A stretch of DNA of 64,000 nt. Origin: Phaeodactylum tricornutum CCAP 1055/1 (taxonomy: Eukaryota; Bacillariophyta; Bacillariophyceae; Surirellales; Neidiaceae). The notes beneath the pieces were generated by a model. It worked only from the letters and a program-made list of their open reading frames with translations, was not told where the DNA came from and ran no database searches. The first letter of the stretch is position 1; each line of letters starts with the position of its first letter. Location of the stretch: assembly GCF_000150955.2 (NCBI RefSeq), contig NC_011678.1, forward strand, positions 701,518-765,517, in the 5' to 3' direction. Both the position numbers and the translations under genes were made by a program. This document shows, piece after piece, positions 35,301-46,629 of this stretch.

Positions 35301-37036
35301 TGATACGTCTTGCTGTGTGCCACGTTTTCCGAGACTGGAGCGACAAACAACTGCCCCCTTACTGTCAACAAGGCTGCCTGTGTACCTACGGCCGTTTCGA
35401 AAACATCCAGTGACTTTAAATCGCGCAGCACATTCACGACTCGGATACGCTCTTGGAGTCCGTGAAAGTCGGAATAGACTAGAACCGGTAACCGAGTCGG
35501 TGTGGGAGGCGTGGAGCCGGTATTGAGGCTTTGCAACATGGTTTGGACTTGCTCCGCCGTCAATTCGAATAAATCTGCTCCGATCCGCATTACAATTTTT
35601 TTCGAGATAGGATCGACGGCATACTCTTGCAACGCTAGTCCTTCCATTTGACACGCCACGTTAGTAATCTGTATTGGTTTGGGCATCACGAAGTGTCCCT
35701 TTTTCAGGTTCGACGAAGTCGGTAGGGGCGTTGCCCATAGATTCATTGTGGATGGCCGATTATCCGTGTTGCGATCTGACAAGAACAATAAATACTTCTC
35801 TGTTGCAGTCTCATATATACTTGGGGTTTTCGAAGTGCCGTTGTAGTTGGGTGTAAGGGGATAGGCCAGAGCTTGTCCATCGCAATATGCCCACAGAGCT
35901 TCAGCTGTCCCACCCACATAGCGAGCTGTATGGGAACTTTGCTTGAAACGGACAAAGTACCAGCAACCTTCCTCAAAAAAACCTTCGGTCGCTTGCGCCA
36001 AGGGAACGGGTGTGACATCCAAAACGGCTTTGCCACGCATGGCCTGATCCACCGTTAAATATTGATGTTGTTGTTGCAATCGAATCGTGTACAAGCGCAT
36101 ATCCGGCAAGCTGATTTGATTCGAATCAGCCACAACGACTAGCGTATCGACATCTGACCATCCCGCAATCGCCGAGACGCCGTAGGCACTGTCGAAGAAG
36201 GAAACCTGCTTGGTACGACGGGTGACGAGATCCATGACGTAGGCTTCGCGTCGGGAAGTGTAGGTAGCGGTAAAGGCCACGAGGGATCGATTGGGATGTA
36301 AAACCGGCGTCCGTACGTTCCCTTCAGTCGTAGTCAGCTTGACGGCCGGGAGTCGTTGTGCACGTGAGTTCTCGGTAGTCTCCAAGTACGTCAAGTATAA
36401 GTCTCCTTCGCTGACAAAGACGACAGTATTGTTGACGATACTAGGTTGCGTGAGATATCCCAGTCCTTCTTCAGTGGCTAGGCCGTTGGTACCGACATGT
36501 ACAGAAGAGGAGGGAACGACACGAATGTGCTCCGCGGAAAGATTGTACGGATTCCAGGTAGCGTAAGCATTGGGATCATGAGCAACGGTAAATCCGGACA
36601 CCGACGAGGATCCACCCTCGACCGCAATTGGGGCGCCTCCCTTTCCGTCACTTGTTGCTGGAGGATTATTTGGACTCCATCTTTGCCCCAGATTGGTAGT
36701 TTGGTGCTCACTTGCCAGCAAGTAGTGACGAAAGCCCAACAAGGCCACTCCGAGTAAGGCAACTACCCCGATAATCGTCAACCATACGTAAAGCAGAACG
36801 TTGCCCCGACGAAACGAGGAGACTGAAAATGAATTGGATGGTGGTGCTCTTCGTCTCAACGCTGGAGATCCACGCTGCTCCAAGTCTGGATCACTCAGTT
36901 CGTCGTCTTCGTCTTCGTCGTGAGCCTTGACGCTCGAGTATTCCTGCAACGAAACGCGCTGCACAAGATCGTGATCCCCACCGTTTACCGACGGCAAGTC
37001 CTCATACGAGGAATCCGCCGCCGTTTGGTTTCCCAT
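32399..37036 (-). CDS. Membrane-anchored tricorn protease homologue (copy B)
   Basis: This is 1545 residues with the same architecture as copy A: acidic tail, one transmembrane segment at about 79-102, propeller region, C1 helices, PDZ and S41-like catalytic core. I count about seven substitutions (for example ISKKIV for ILKKIV, EKDQDV for EKGQDV, DGRKVKL for DGRIVKL, YFYDADM for YFYDTDM, SLGVTFK for SLGATFK). The catalytic Ser, His and Glu motifs and the ALHVF Leu are unchanged. Confidence 0.9.
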   Translation of the reverse strand: MGNQTAADSSYEDLPSVNGGDHDLVQRVSLQEYSSVKAHDEDEDDELSDPDLEQRGSPALRRRAPPSNSFSVSSFRRGNVLLYVWLTIIGVVALLGVALLGFRHYLLASEHQTTNLGQRWSPNNPPATSDGKGGAPIAVEGGSSSVSGFTVAHDPNAYATWNPYNLSAEHIRVVPSSSVHVGTNGLATEEGLGYLTQPSIVNNTVVFVSEGDLYLTYLETTENSRAQRLPAVKLTTTEGNVRTPVLHPNRSLVAFTATYTSRREAYVMDLVTRRTKQVSFFDSAYGVSAIAGWSDVDTLVVVADSNQISLPDMRLYTIRLQQQHQYLTVDQAMRGKAVLDVTPVPLAQATEGFFEEGCWYFVRFKQSSHTARYVGGTAEALWAYCDGQALAYPLTPNYNGTSKTPSIYETATEKYLLFLSDRNTDNRPSTMNLWATPLPTSSNLKKGHFVMPKPIQITNVACQMEGLALQEYAVDPISKKIVMRIGADLFELTAEQVQTMLQSLNTGSTPPTPTRLPVLVYSDFHGLQERIRVVNVLRDLKSLDVFETAVGTQAALLTVRGQLFVAPVSENVAHSKTYQGAGQNLPLRRYRVAPGTMTAGSMRVLSAQYVPILADRNQEKRRMAIVLATDPRSPTAEHSFFLLPIDTDAVNMFSASDLLPKPFLGGYENGGSTRQGGLGSVRSDSVKVSPCGRRMAWTDTDGRVCLTTVPLYQNETNYTVLPSKNELGEPINGASAELVWSPGGRYLAISHPATNQFQVISIVDCGDPNSPEDPTEVVDINIGRIVQATPSRFNSYEPFWGITGRDLSTRAIEEVLADLQGTGRPDEVATTLYFLSDRDIQTEVSSPWGSRAPSPYFPTMSALYGLPLTSVNLGDKEDAFMGRFAGGGVAEAFVDQLMALDKQLEALMVGDSKDSSRRLEKDQDVQARAIVARKLQRYRSHAISRLLDDTKAPTSAPTTTADRKTVFPSDMEIDFSGKDLTFARRAYRLAHVPDAHYLAILTQAQDDGSVALVENTDDGRKVKLFVADPYPSDGVDIEKSSISVVGWGLSTTRDFLYLVFASGTTKTMSNTAAGMMAAFLDAASDESIVDTNNMAVSIWPQLEYEQMYNDAWRMLRDYFYDADMHQVDWAGVHGRYKSLVVRCTKREELDDVLAQMASELSALHVFVYGGEYSLPFGGDTKKISLHEPASLGVTFKRVPEWKGYMITEIPQRDPDFNTVNGDAVYCPVSGQALEPTGQNGLEVGDVVVGVNGESVMHATDLHMLLRGSAGRSVRLEVLRLESGNVRSTTNEMISEPLIVVPITPMAAADLRYQAWEWRTRQKAKELAVKAGFSVAYIHMQSMLQHDMNAFARNFFPDYDAQALILDVRHNRGGNIDSWILTLLQRKAWMYWGDRVGVRTGDLDWDEQFAFRGHIVVLIDEHTASDGEGVSRGISELGLGRLVGTRTWGGGIWLSSDNRLVDGGIASAPEIGTFNDRLGWGMGIEQQGVVPDVEVDNNPRTAYSGHDEQLERAIAELAEWLEEEPVIHPRPLEPKHDMSLHDTCSV

Positions 37037-37823
37037 TCTTTCACCGTCCGTCGAAACCTGGAAGCCTTGAAACCTAAAAGCCTTGAAGGTGCTTCGTCAA
37101 AGGCTGGGCGGGAGAACGTTGTGTATGGGCAGGCCAGCGAGGTATTGAGCATACAAAGTAATGTTTTCACTGTCGGATAGGCGTGGCACTGCTGGTCGCT
37201 GCCGTAACGGCTCCCAATCATCCAGGTTACTTACAGTTGCTACTGTTACTGTTAGTCCTGCTGCTGTCTGAGATTTCACGCCCTATCCCATTTTTGAAAA
37301 GTAACGAATCACGTACTATGCCCCATCCTCGGTGGAGATATAAACAGCGCGCAGAAATTGGCAGCAACGAACTGTCCAGTCGAGCATTCAGAGATACCCG
37401 TCGGAAAAAGCATGATAAGTGGAAAAGTGTAAATTCGCGAGGACAATGCAATTCGACTATGTTTGGACTACTGCAGAGTCATATATTAGATCATCAATTA
37501 CTGACCAGCCGACAGAGAAAGGGAATCGTAAATAATTTCAAAAACAGAAAAACGACCGCTCAGACATATCTCAATAAACATTTTGGAATTGAGAGTCATT
37601 ATTAACCCCTTTGGGCCTTTTGAATACCTTTCGAAAAAGACTCATTCGAGAGTGTTCCCTATTGTCCACTCTCCCTTTTGCCGTGGTTGCTTCTCGGTTG
37701 CTGAACTGACTGTGAAATCCAACGAGTTCCACCGAGTAGAATCGATAGACCCTCAAGGCCTTGCACTGCAGTGCCATACACTGGTAAAAAAGGTGAGCGG
37801 AGTATTCATTCGAACGATTGGAC
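37037..37823. promoter_or_regulatory. Divergent intergenic region between tricorn and acidic-protein genes (copy B)
   Basis: This is the counterpart of 19909-20691. The ACTGTTA/TTACAGT cluster and the TATAAA are retained, and TGACTGTGA lies at 37707-37715, 108 nt before the ATG of the acidic protein. A few indels distinguish it from copy A. No gene was called. Confidence 0.4.
37707..37715 (+). promoter_or_regulatory. TGACTGTGA motif upstream of acidic protein (copy B)
   Basis: Exact 9-mer in gene orientation, 108 nt from the ATG, at the same spacing as in copy A even though the sequence just upstream carries an indel. Confidence 0.38.
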
Positions 37824-40800
37824 ATGTCGTGGTTTAGTAGCCGTCGCGCCAAGCCAGCCAAAGAGAGCGCGTTCAATACCGACGACAAACCACAAAATGC
37901 TTTTGGAGGATTCGGCGCCGTGGCGCACTTTGACGACGGTCCCTTGCGAGACCCTCGGATGGCCAACGACTTTCTCGAAAGGGGAACGAAAAACGAAAAT
38001 ATTCATACGCATTCGGACACCAGTAGCGACGGTGACGACGCTGGTTCCGAGGCAGAGTCGGGTTCTCTCAGCGACGATTCCTTCGTAGGAGGTCCGCTCA
38101 TGTACGAGTCAACGTGTTCCGACGATTCTATCACTGTAGACACTGCCGATCCAGATTCTCAGGATTGGAATCTACGAAAAGCCAATAACTTTCTGCAGGA
38201 TTTTTACGACAAGGAGGACCTGGAACGGGTGTCGCAAGAACAGCACCGTTTAAGGTCGACTGACGACGAGAACGATGCAGAATCGGCATCGTCTTCCGAC
38301 CAGTCTTCGGAAGAAGGCGAGTCCGATTCGGAAACGCTAGAAAAATCCCACTCTCCTCTGCATAAAACATGTAAAGATGCCGATATTTGTCACGAAGACC
38401 AGGATCTGGGTACGGCCAAAATAGACACTGCTACTACCTTATCAAGCCACGATGCAGAAAAATTTCCGATAGCCCCGGAAAGCTTTGACGAGGGATATGG
38501 CGCGGAGCATGATGGCTATGATGTTGCTCCCAACGAGTCCCAGATACATGAATGTTCTGAAACAGAGACGAGTTCGCAGCATGTAGTTGTCCACGATTTT
38601 TCTACAGCAAGCGCCTTGAGACCGGCTGTAGCTGAAGCAAGGTCTTTCCGCAACCTTGACAACTCACATAGCGATGTCAATCTTGACGCGACAGCTTCTT
38701 TCACAACTAGCCTCCAGGAATCATCCACTGGTAGCGAAACTTTTGATAGGATGGATCCGAAAATTGATGCTTCCAAACTGGGCTGCGATAGCGCTAGCTT
38801 AGATCACGAAGCAACTTTTGGCTCTGGAAACGACCGCGATCCATCGCGGCACATGCGAGGAGACTTTCAGGGGGCATCGGCTGTTGATAGCGCTTATGGC
38901 AGCTTGAGCGACGGATCTCACAATAGTAAATGCAATCGAGGTAATCATTCCGGGTCTGGCTTGGGCGAAATGTTTGGTGTTGGAAATGCGCTCGCCGCGA
39001 ACGGTGGCTTTGGAGTTTCTCGTTGCGATGAAGACAAAGAAACTTCCTCCAATGATTCAAGCTCTGATCTCTTGGTCTCTGGGAATTCACCTGTCCACAA
39101 TAAGCATCGACATGAAGCTGACTCGAGTTTAGAACTTGATGCACTAGACTGTGGCGGTAGTAGAGGCGATATTTATCCAAATCAAAATGAACTTTTCTCT
39201 CTCGAAAGAAGGGAAGCCGAATCCAGAGAAGTAAGCGAGTCAACCACTCCATTGCAAACTGAACATTCAGAAAAGAAGGTGGTATCCACCTTCCACGAAG
39301 AATATGTTGTCAACATACACGACGTTCGTGTTGCGCTGGATTCCGAGAATGAATTACCTTCGAAAGATCCACTAAACGACCAGGATAAGCCTGATAAAGG
39401 CAACACTGATTGCGTACCTACTGCCATCGTACAAGATAGATTCTCGGACAAGCATTCGTCTGCAGAAATTGAAAGTCTTCTGTGCTCTGGTGATGAAAGT
39501 ACGGGTGATGGTTTGTTGGGAGAGAGATCGTCTTCCCATTCCTCGTCGGAACCTCGAAAGTCATGCGATCAATCACTACAAGGAGAGAAAGAAATCTTTA
39601 TTGACGCTAGTCGGGAGCACATCTGTTCTGATGGTAACTTTCAACAAGATAGGCAAGCTTTGTATATCACGAATTGCGTTGAATGCTCTGAGGATGGAGT
39701 TCCTTTCTCAGGCCGATTCCAATCGTGTCTATCTCAATGGAAGAAGCAATCAAGTCCTCCTCAGTCTAATCGGTCAGGACGTGGTCTACGAGCATTTGAT
39801 GTACTTGAAGAGATTCCATTGAAAGATGGTCGTATTGAGTCGTTTTCCTTGAGAGGTTCCGATGGTCTTCATGATTCCCCAAATACTCGTTCAGGATCGG
39901 CTGCAACCAGTTGCTTCCATCCTTGTCATAGGCGACAGGAATCAGGTGGTATGGAAAGCGAAGTTAAGCGGTCTTGCGTTTTCCAAGACCATTCAGACAA
40001 TTGTCATGATGCCTCCACTTCTCATCTATCTCGAGACGAAGACGAAAGTTCGCGACCAGAGGAGGAAGGTTTCGTTCCAAGAGGACTCGTGGATGATGAC
40101 GACGACGAATGCAAATCAGATGACTCAAATGTTGACTACGTCAATAGTCCAACGACTGCTTTTGAGGATGATATTTACGCTAGCCGATCAGGTGATTTTG
40201 AAAGGGAATCATTTATGTCAGCTGCGCCTGCTGTGGAATCCTCTCGAAGGACAGATCTTTCTCCAGCAATGGAGAAAAGGAGCAACTCCTTAAACGCAGT
40301 TGTCGCACCGGATACTGCACGCCTCCCTGCATTGCAGACTAGATCAGAACAACGTAGTCAGCAAAAAGGCGCCTCCGCAGAAGGTACAGTTTTGGATCAA
40401 ACTTTTGCCGTCAGGCTCCTGTGGGTGGCAAAAGAGAGGCTATCGATCAATGTTGTGAACACGAATTGACTTTCTGGCGACCAGATCCCCCTGAATCTGA
40501 CCGTGATACGAAATCTTCAAAATCTTGTGTTTCGTCGGGACTAGTGAGCACTTCGAATAGTTGTTTGTCAGAACGTTCGCCGGTCTTGGAGGCTGGCTCT
40601 GGCTGGAAGCATTCCAGCATCTCAGCTAGAGAAGTTATTTCTGAAAGGAACGAAACGATTGCTTCGTCTCACCTTACCAACCACCAAAAAACCGACCTTT
40701 CCTTTAAAAGCTCGTTTGTTGCAGTTGAGGAAGCGAATTGTGAGGCGAGGTCAACACGAGAGTCGAAGGCTGAGCAGGATAAACGAAAGCAAAGCCCGGA

Positions 40801-43800
40801 AGACCATCCTTCTGAAAATGAAAGCGAAGACGTATGGTATAGCCAAAGTAAATCTCTGTCCGGCCAACAGAAAGGGTTTTTTGGCTTATTTGTTGAGAAG
40901 GATGAGAGCTCATCACAGAGCGCGGCAGCCTGCAGCACAAAGAACGAAAATCTTGAGTTAGCAAGAAAGCTACTTGCCAGTGGTTTCGACGACGATGTCT
41001 CAGACAGCAACAACAACACAAACGACTACTCCGAAATAAATAACTTCCGGGGATTGGTGGGAAGTAAGAAATTAGGAGGTGACTTACATGTTGACGACGA
41101 TCGATCATCCTGCGATCAATTTGAACCACTTTTCCGGAGGAACGAACACCCCTTGAAAGGAAGGTACCCGGTGGATACCAGGCTCGAAAGTAGTTCAAAT
41201 TCTTCTTCCGGTTCACAATTGAAAGTCGACCGATTGGAATCACTCAAAACACTGACTCCAAGGAATGAATCAAATGGTAGAGAACCGAAGAAACGTCTGA
41301 CATTGGCAGACGAATTAGGCATCGAAGGGTTTGACGACAGGGAAACCGCTGAGGTGACCGCACAAGACCTAACCAGCGACAATTTAGAAAGTAGCTGCGC
41401 ATCTCCTCACGATGAACACACAGCTGGAGAGACAAAGAGAGTTCTTTTTCGCGATCAAGACGACCAAGAAGCGAACTCTTTCGACTCTACCTCCACCTCC
41501 TCTGAAGATTCCGATTCCGACTGCGGCGACGAAAACGATGCTAAAATACAGTACTCAGCTACCGTTGTAGTAAAAGAGGCACCACTTCTACGACTTCAAA
41601 ATTGCACTTCGGTTACACGTAGTCATATCGCCGAAAAGAAGGTCAGCCAGAAACTCAATGGCAAACGATGGGGCTGGTTTAAATTCGGAAAGAGCAAAGA
41701 TAGCCAAACATCATCGCACGACTTCGTAGAAAATGAGCAATCGCATGCAGATCTCGAAGCGGAGGCAACTGCCGAGTCCAAGAGCGACGAAAAGGATGGG
41801 GCAAAATTGAATGCAAGTTCACCTCCGTTAAAGAAAAATTCTGAACATGGAACCAACGACGACGACAATAGCAATCTAAGTCAACCTTTGCACACCAATG
41901 CACCAGAACACCCATCACAAGCGAGTCAAAGCTCGGTAGCAACTGCAAGTACACGTGGAAGTGCTGATCAAAAAAGTGTAAAACCCGTCGCCGACTTTTT
42001 CAAGCCTGACGATCCAACAACTACTTTCTTTCAAAGCCAAACAGATTCATCCAAATCATCGATGCTACACAAACCTACGTGGAAGGACGAAGACAGTGTA
42101 GTTTCAAAAATTTCTGCAGCAAAATCCACGTCCAATGCAACTAATACTAGCGAGGCGACACCGTCTTCTGACGAGCCTGTGATTGCAGATGTGGCTGTGA
42201 TACACAATCCCGAGGTAGATGCAAAAGTAATCGGACAAAAGAGGAAGAAGGAAAGAAAATCGAAGAAGCAGAAGAAAACAGGCCTTTCGGCGCATTTCGG
42301 AAATGCTCGTAAAGTCAATCGGCACGGGGACGAAGTCAGCGTCGGAACTATGAATTTCAAGACAAAAGCAATAGAGCATCAGCATGTTGTATTGTCGCAG
42401 ACCAATTTCGACGATTTTGTTGAGTCGGTATCCCAGCGGCGTCCATGGGAGACGGCGCTGAAAAGGAATAGAAAGCAACCCGCAAAATCATTAGGAGTGA
42501 ATTGCGTGATTCCCGAGGGTGATGAAGACGAGGAGGACTTGACAGATGCAGAAAGTGTCACGGGTCTCCTTCGAATGGAAAAAGAAATTCCCAGTCTCTT
42601 GGAAACCGGTAGTAGCCAAAACGCAAAGCCTAGCGAAATAGTTTCTATGGTAGAGCTGAGGAAAATATCATACGCGTCTGATGACATATCGGCTTCGAAA
42701 GGCAGACTTCTGAGTTCCGACAATGAAAGTGACTACGACGAAGAAACAATGGATGTCTTAGCTGATATGATGTCGCTGAGCGAGTTAGAAAGCAAGTTGT
42801 TGGAATACGGAGACTGCAAAGAAATTGACTTTGAAGACATGTGGGACGAGGTTTCAGCCGATTTGTCAACCGCCGTGGAATTCGAAAGGAAGAAGCGTCA
42901 AAGAGATCGCCGAACCTTCAAAAAAGCCATGCACCGGCTCAAGAAGAATGAAGAAAAGCACGAAAAGAAGAACAAGCGACTCAGACTCTTCGAACAGAGC
43001 CTGAGTACGGAGGGGAATCCTAAAAATGCGAAAGCATCATTTTCATCAGAGTTTCTAACTGCTCTCCAACAAGTGTTTGAAGATAGCATATCGTCCGAAG
43101 ATGAAGGCCTGTCTTCTGGCAAAGGCAACTCCTATATTGAAGTGGAAGACGGGGCGTCTGCTCTCAAAAATGACAACAACGTTTCCTCTGAAACGAAAAA
43201 ATCGATTTTGCAAAAGTCTCGGCCAGAGAAGAAATCCAGGAGGGTAGACAATCTTTGCAACACCATTTATACAGAGGATGAAGAACGCAATCCCGGTACC
43301 GTTGGTGATACCATCTCATCCAGCGGTAGCAGTTTCCTAGAAGCCAGCAGAAAGTCTGGACTGTCTTCGACTGGTACAAACTGCACAAGCTTGAAAGCCT
43401 CCAGTCTAAAAAGCAAGACCACAAAATCAAAAGCTTCTCGCACACATAAAATCAATCCAGCCGAAATTTTCCAAGTAGAGCTCAAGCGACAACAAGCTGC
43501 CAAAATTTTGTCCATATCCAACTTGCGGCAGGAAATGTATGACCGACGTGGAGTTTCGCCAGATCTACTCAAACGGGAATATGACCAACACCGGCGCCAG
43601 TGCCTGGCCAAACGAAATGAGTCCGACAAGCAGCTGCAACGTAGCAGTATTGACAATGCGCAAAAGATTAACCTACAGGCTCGCACAGTGGAATTTGGCA
43701 AACCAGAATCCGCTTCCGATGTTTTTGTAGACAAGACCAGGTACCAAAATGAGGGTGAATTCATAGACGCGAGCCGTGGCCACGGTCATCCGCAACCCCT

Positions 43801-44446
43801 GCGGTCTCGCTGGGATTCGAGTGAATCAGTCAGCGAACTTGATGATTTGCGGACCGTTATGGAGTCGCCACCGACCAGCCGCCCCAGTCGCGTCATAGAG
43901 GGTGCATCGGGATTGGCTAACGGAGCGCTCAACACAAGCAATGACATCTTCGTATTCGCATCGAACGCAGCGCACAAGTCGATGGGCGTGGCGTCGAATG
44001 TCACCCATGGAACCGTGGGTGCCGCATCTAGTGCGTTGCGGGTAGTGTCGACGAGGGCCGAAAACGCGGCAATTCATTTGCCCAATTTCGCAACGTTGTC
44101 GGAAGTTGGTGGCATGCCCTTCCGTGCAAGTTTTGACGACATGCCATTGACAACGATCGGGGAAGTTGAAGACTACGAAGATGAAAATGAGCAAGGGTTA
44201 CTGGGAGCTTCCAGCGACGACAAGTGGGACGATGCCACTTTGGGTTCTAAGTCTTATGTATCGAGGTCGAGCAAATTCTCTCTCGGCGCAAAGCTCCCCA
44301 AAGTGGATCTAAAGATCCCGAAAGTCGGCCTCAGCGTTGGCGCCGGCCTCAAGAAGATGAAACAGATATTGCCCAGGATGAGCAAAGATCGACAAGGTTC
44401 AAACGGAATGATGATGGGAGACGATGGCCACGGACTTTTGGGTTAG
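37824..44446 (+). CDS. Very large Ser/Asp/Glu-rich, mostly disordered protein
   Basis: I propose two exons: 37824-40383 and 40485-44446, with a 101-nt intron (40384-40484, GTACAG ... GACCAG), giving 2173 residues. The two long open frames overlap in different phases; this intron restores the phase and joins ...SAED to PPESDRD, in keeping with the surrounding composition. The protein is dominated by Ser, Asp, Glu and Lys and looks largely disordered. Visible islands are a basic aromatic patch (KRWGWFKFGK), a nuclear-localisation-like run (KRKKERKSKKQKK, about 42235-42280), a charged helix likely to be coiled coil (about 42860-43000), a Gln/Arg helix (VELKRQQAAKIL), an amphipathic Ala/Ser/Val stretch (SNAAHKSMGVASNV) and a basic tail (LPKVDLKIPKVGLSV). 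I do not recognise the family. A scaffold or membrane-associated role is only a guess. Confidence 0.78.
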
Positions 44447-44953
44447 GAATGGCCAGTTATTTTGGCATATGTAAATATATGTGAAAGATATTTACAGTTA
44501 TATTACTGTTAATTTCAATAACTGTAAACAGCAAGCTTATTTTTGTTTTCCGAAATTGATCACCTATCGCAGGCATTGTTTTACTTGTTCCTGTGTCATG
44601 TCCTTTTTCAAATAGACCTATTTGCGACATGTGACATGTTTCTGTTAATTGCCAGACACAATCGAACCTAAACCCAAAGCGACCATATTCTTTCCAAATG
44701 TCCCATCGGCTTTGCGACTGACTTTGAAAACCTCTTCAAAACCATGCTGTGTATTGCTCGATCGAGGGTCACATCGTCCACCATGGGTCGTGCAAAATCT
44801 GGGCAGGGCAATAGCAAAACTTTGCTTGTGCACTATTCAAAGTTTCTTTCTCTGGAAAAAGGTGCGGCAGTACGGGATAACTGTGAATAATTTCGATTGT
44901 TAGAATTTTTGCGACGGCATATCGTTGTCAGGGAAGCTACAGCTAGCTATAAG
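44447..44953. promoter_or_regulatory. Intergenic region before surface protein 1
   Basis: These 507 bp contain the 3' flank of the acidic-protein gene and the promoter of the next gene. TTACAGT/ACTGTTA/ACTGTAA variants cluster at about 44490-44530, and an AACTGTGAA lies near 44880. No gene was seen. Confidence 0.4.
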
Positions 44954-46629
44954 ATGATGCCATTCTGCACCCTACAGAGGCTTGGCTTGTGCCTATTCCT
45001 GACGGTGTTTTTTCACAGTCAATATTCTCGGTGCTCCGCTCAACTTGATTGTATCGAGCCATCTACAGGCGCTTTGGCTAAAGGTTTTTTTGTTGAAGAT
45101 GGACTTTGCGTTGATGCCGCCGATGCAACCTTTTTTTATGGTGTCCGATCGGCCCCTATTTCCGCCAACGGTATCCAAGCTGGGGCGCCTACCGACATAC
45201 TCGTTTTGTTCGGCAGCCGCGGAAATCCAGTTGAAGAAGCGTTCGACCCGAAAAATTTCGGATTGGAGATTCCTGGAGGAGGTCGGCTTGTGGTTGACCT
45301 TTCCCCACATTTTGTGTACGATGCCACGGAGGCCTTGGTACCGCGAGAGAATCTCCTTGTTGAGTTGGGAACGGCCATGGGAAACCCCATTGTGGGTGGT
45401 GCGTCTTGTTATGATCGTCTGGACGACGCGGCAGTCCTTGTTTGCGGCAATTGGACTGCATCGTTTGGCGACAACCGCAACCAGATTGTCTACTCCCCAA
45501 ACAGCCCGGTCGGCTTGGAGGGCAATAGGGCCACCGAAATCGGCGTGAAGGTACGAAATGTCACCACGTCGTTACTCGGTCGGTTGTGCATAACAACGCC
45601 TCCTCACATATTTCCTATACGAATGTCTTTTGTGGATAGTTAGCACACATTCATCCGTCACTAGCAACACCATTCGAATCTACTCTTTACCACAACGCCA
45701 ACGGGACCTGCGTCACCTTGGATGGCTTTTTACCGCAATTTTGTAGATTTGACGATGATTGCCCTGCCAATGCTGATTGTCAGATTACCTTCTTTCTACA
45801 AGCATCCATTACGGCAACCGTATACGACATCGACAATCAAATTCTGCAAAAGGCGACGCAGTCGCTTACTTTTCGACAAGCTCCTGTATATGCTGTATAC
45901 AGTACCAACGTCGGCCTCTTTTCCAACCAAGAATTGTTTGAATCGGTCGACTACCAATATGTGGAGCCCAACACGCTGTGTCGCAATACGAGTATAGCCA
46001 ATTCAAGGGAAGCGTTTTCGTCTGCGGCGCCATACGCTCCACGCTTCATCATGTTTGGACAAGCCTATACCGATACGACGTTCCCACACCCTGAAGTGGA
46101 AAATTTGGTCGTAGAGATCAATTCTGATACAAAAGGCACCGTATTGAGTGCGGGCGCTCCAATCGGCAGCATCGACTTGGTGCAACCCGAGAACGCTGGA
46201 GGATTTTTGGTATCTGAAGGTGCCGGGGTGATCCTCCCGAGTACTGTTTTCGGTGGCACAGCGTTTGCAACTCCTCTTCAAACCGGAAGCGTCCCTGGTT
46301 TATATGTAGTACGAGTAATGATGCTTGACGGAACGGCGGCCGAATCCCGCACTGTGGTGCAAGATAATATCGGAAGCCCGAGTACCCCAGCCTCCGCGGT
46401 GTCCCCTACCCTGTCACCGTCGGCCCTCAACCCCGCGTTACCGACCACTACAGTTGGTCCTGGCCCGTCGTCAGTGACTACCGCTACTTTAACGCCTGTG
46501 GATGGCCCTGGCCCTCCGGCTTCGACGGTAGCACCGGCTTCAGCCTCGAGATTCCGATTAGGGAGCATTATTTGGAATGCAGCGCTTCTGATTTCGTTGT
46601 GGGGGGTATCTCGTTGGTACCAGAGGTAG
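44954..46629 (+). CDS. Secreted or GPI-anchored surface protein, family shared with 50910-53375 (surface protein 1)
   Basis: Two exons: 44954-45550 and 45640-46629, with an 89-nt GT-AG intron (45551-45639). They encode 528 residues. The splice is supported by the paralogue: it yields IGVK then LAHIHPSLAT, against IGVKFAHIHPKIAT in the other gene. The ATG at 44954 opens a signal peptide (RLGLCLFLTVFFHSQ). The ectodomain has paired cysteines and shared blocks (NGIQAGAPTD, FGLEIPG, HFVY, VCGNW, NGTC, YAPRF). A short Pro/Thr/Ser/Gly stalk (VGPGPSSVTT) leads to a C-terminal hydrophobic segment (LGSIIWNAALLISLWGV) that could be a membrane anchor or GPI signal. I do not recognise the family. TGACTGTGA (minus strand) falls within the signal-peptide codons at 45013-45021. 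Confidence 0.82.

Larger units (their letters stand above)
21634..38670. repeat. 17.0 kb direct duplication, copy B
   Basis: This matches 4469-21538 from end to end with scattered single-base changes and short indels. Its left limit is set by the gap. Its right limit is only the last base comparable with copy A; the sequence continues without interruption into the rest of the acidic-protein gene. The true length of the duplicated unit is therefore unknown. Confidence 0.95.

Noticed and set aside
40421-44446. The long right-hand frame as a separate 1341-residue gene
   Set aside because: It would have to start at GTG directly overlapping the end of the upstream frame. The composition is the same on both sides and a GT-AG intron joins them in phase.
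45718-46629. A separate 303-residue gene after surface protein 1
   Set aside because: It opens from TTG only, and the paralogue shows that it is the second exon, joined at 45640.
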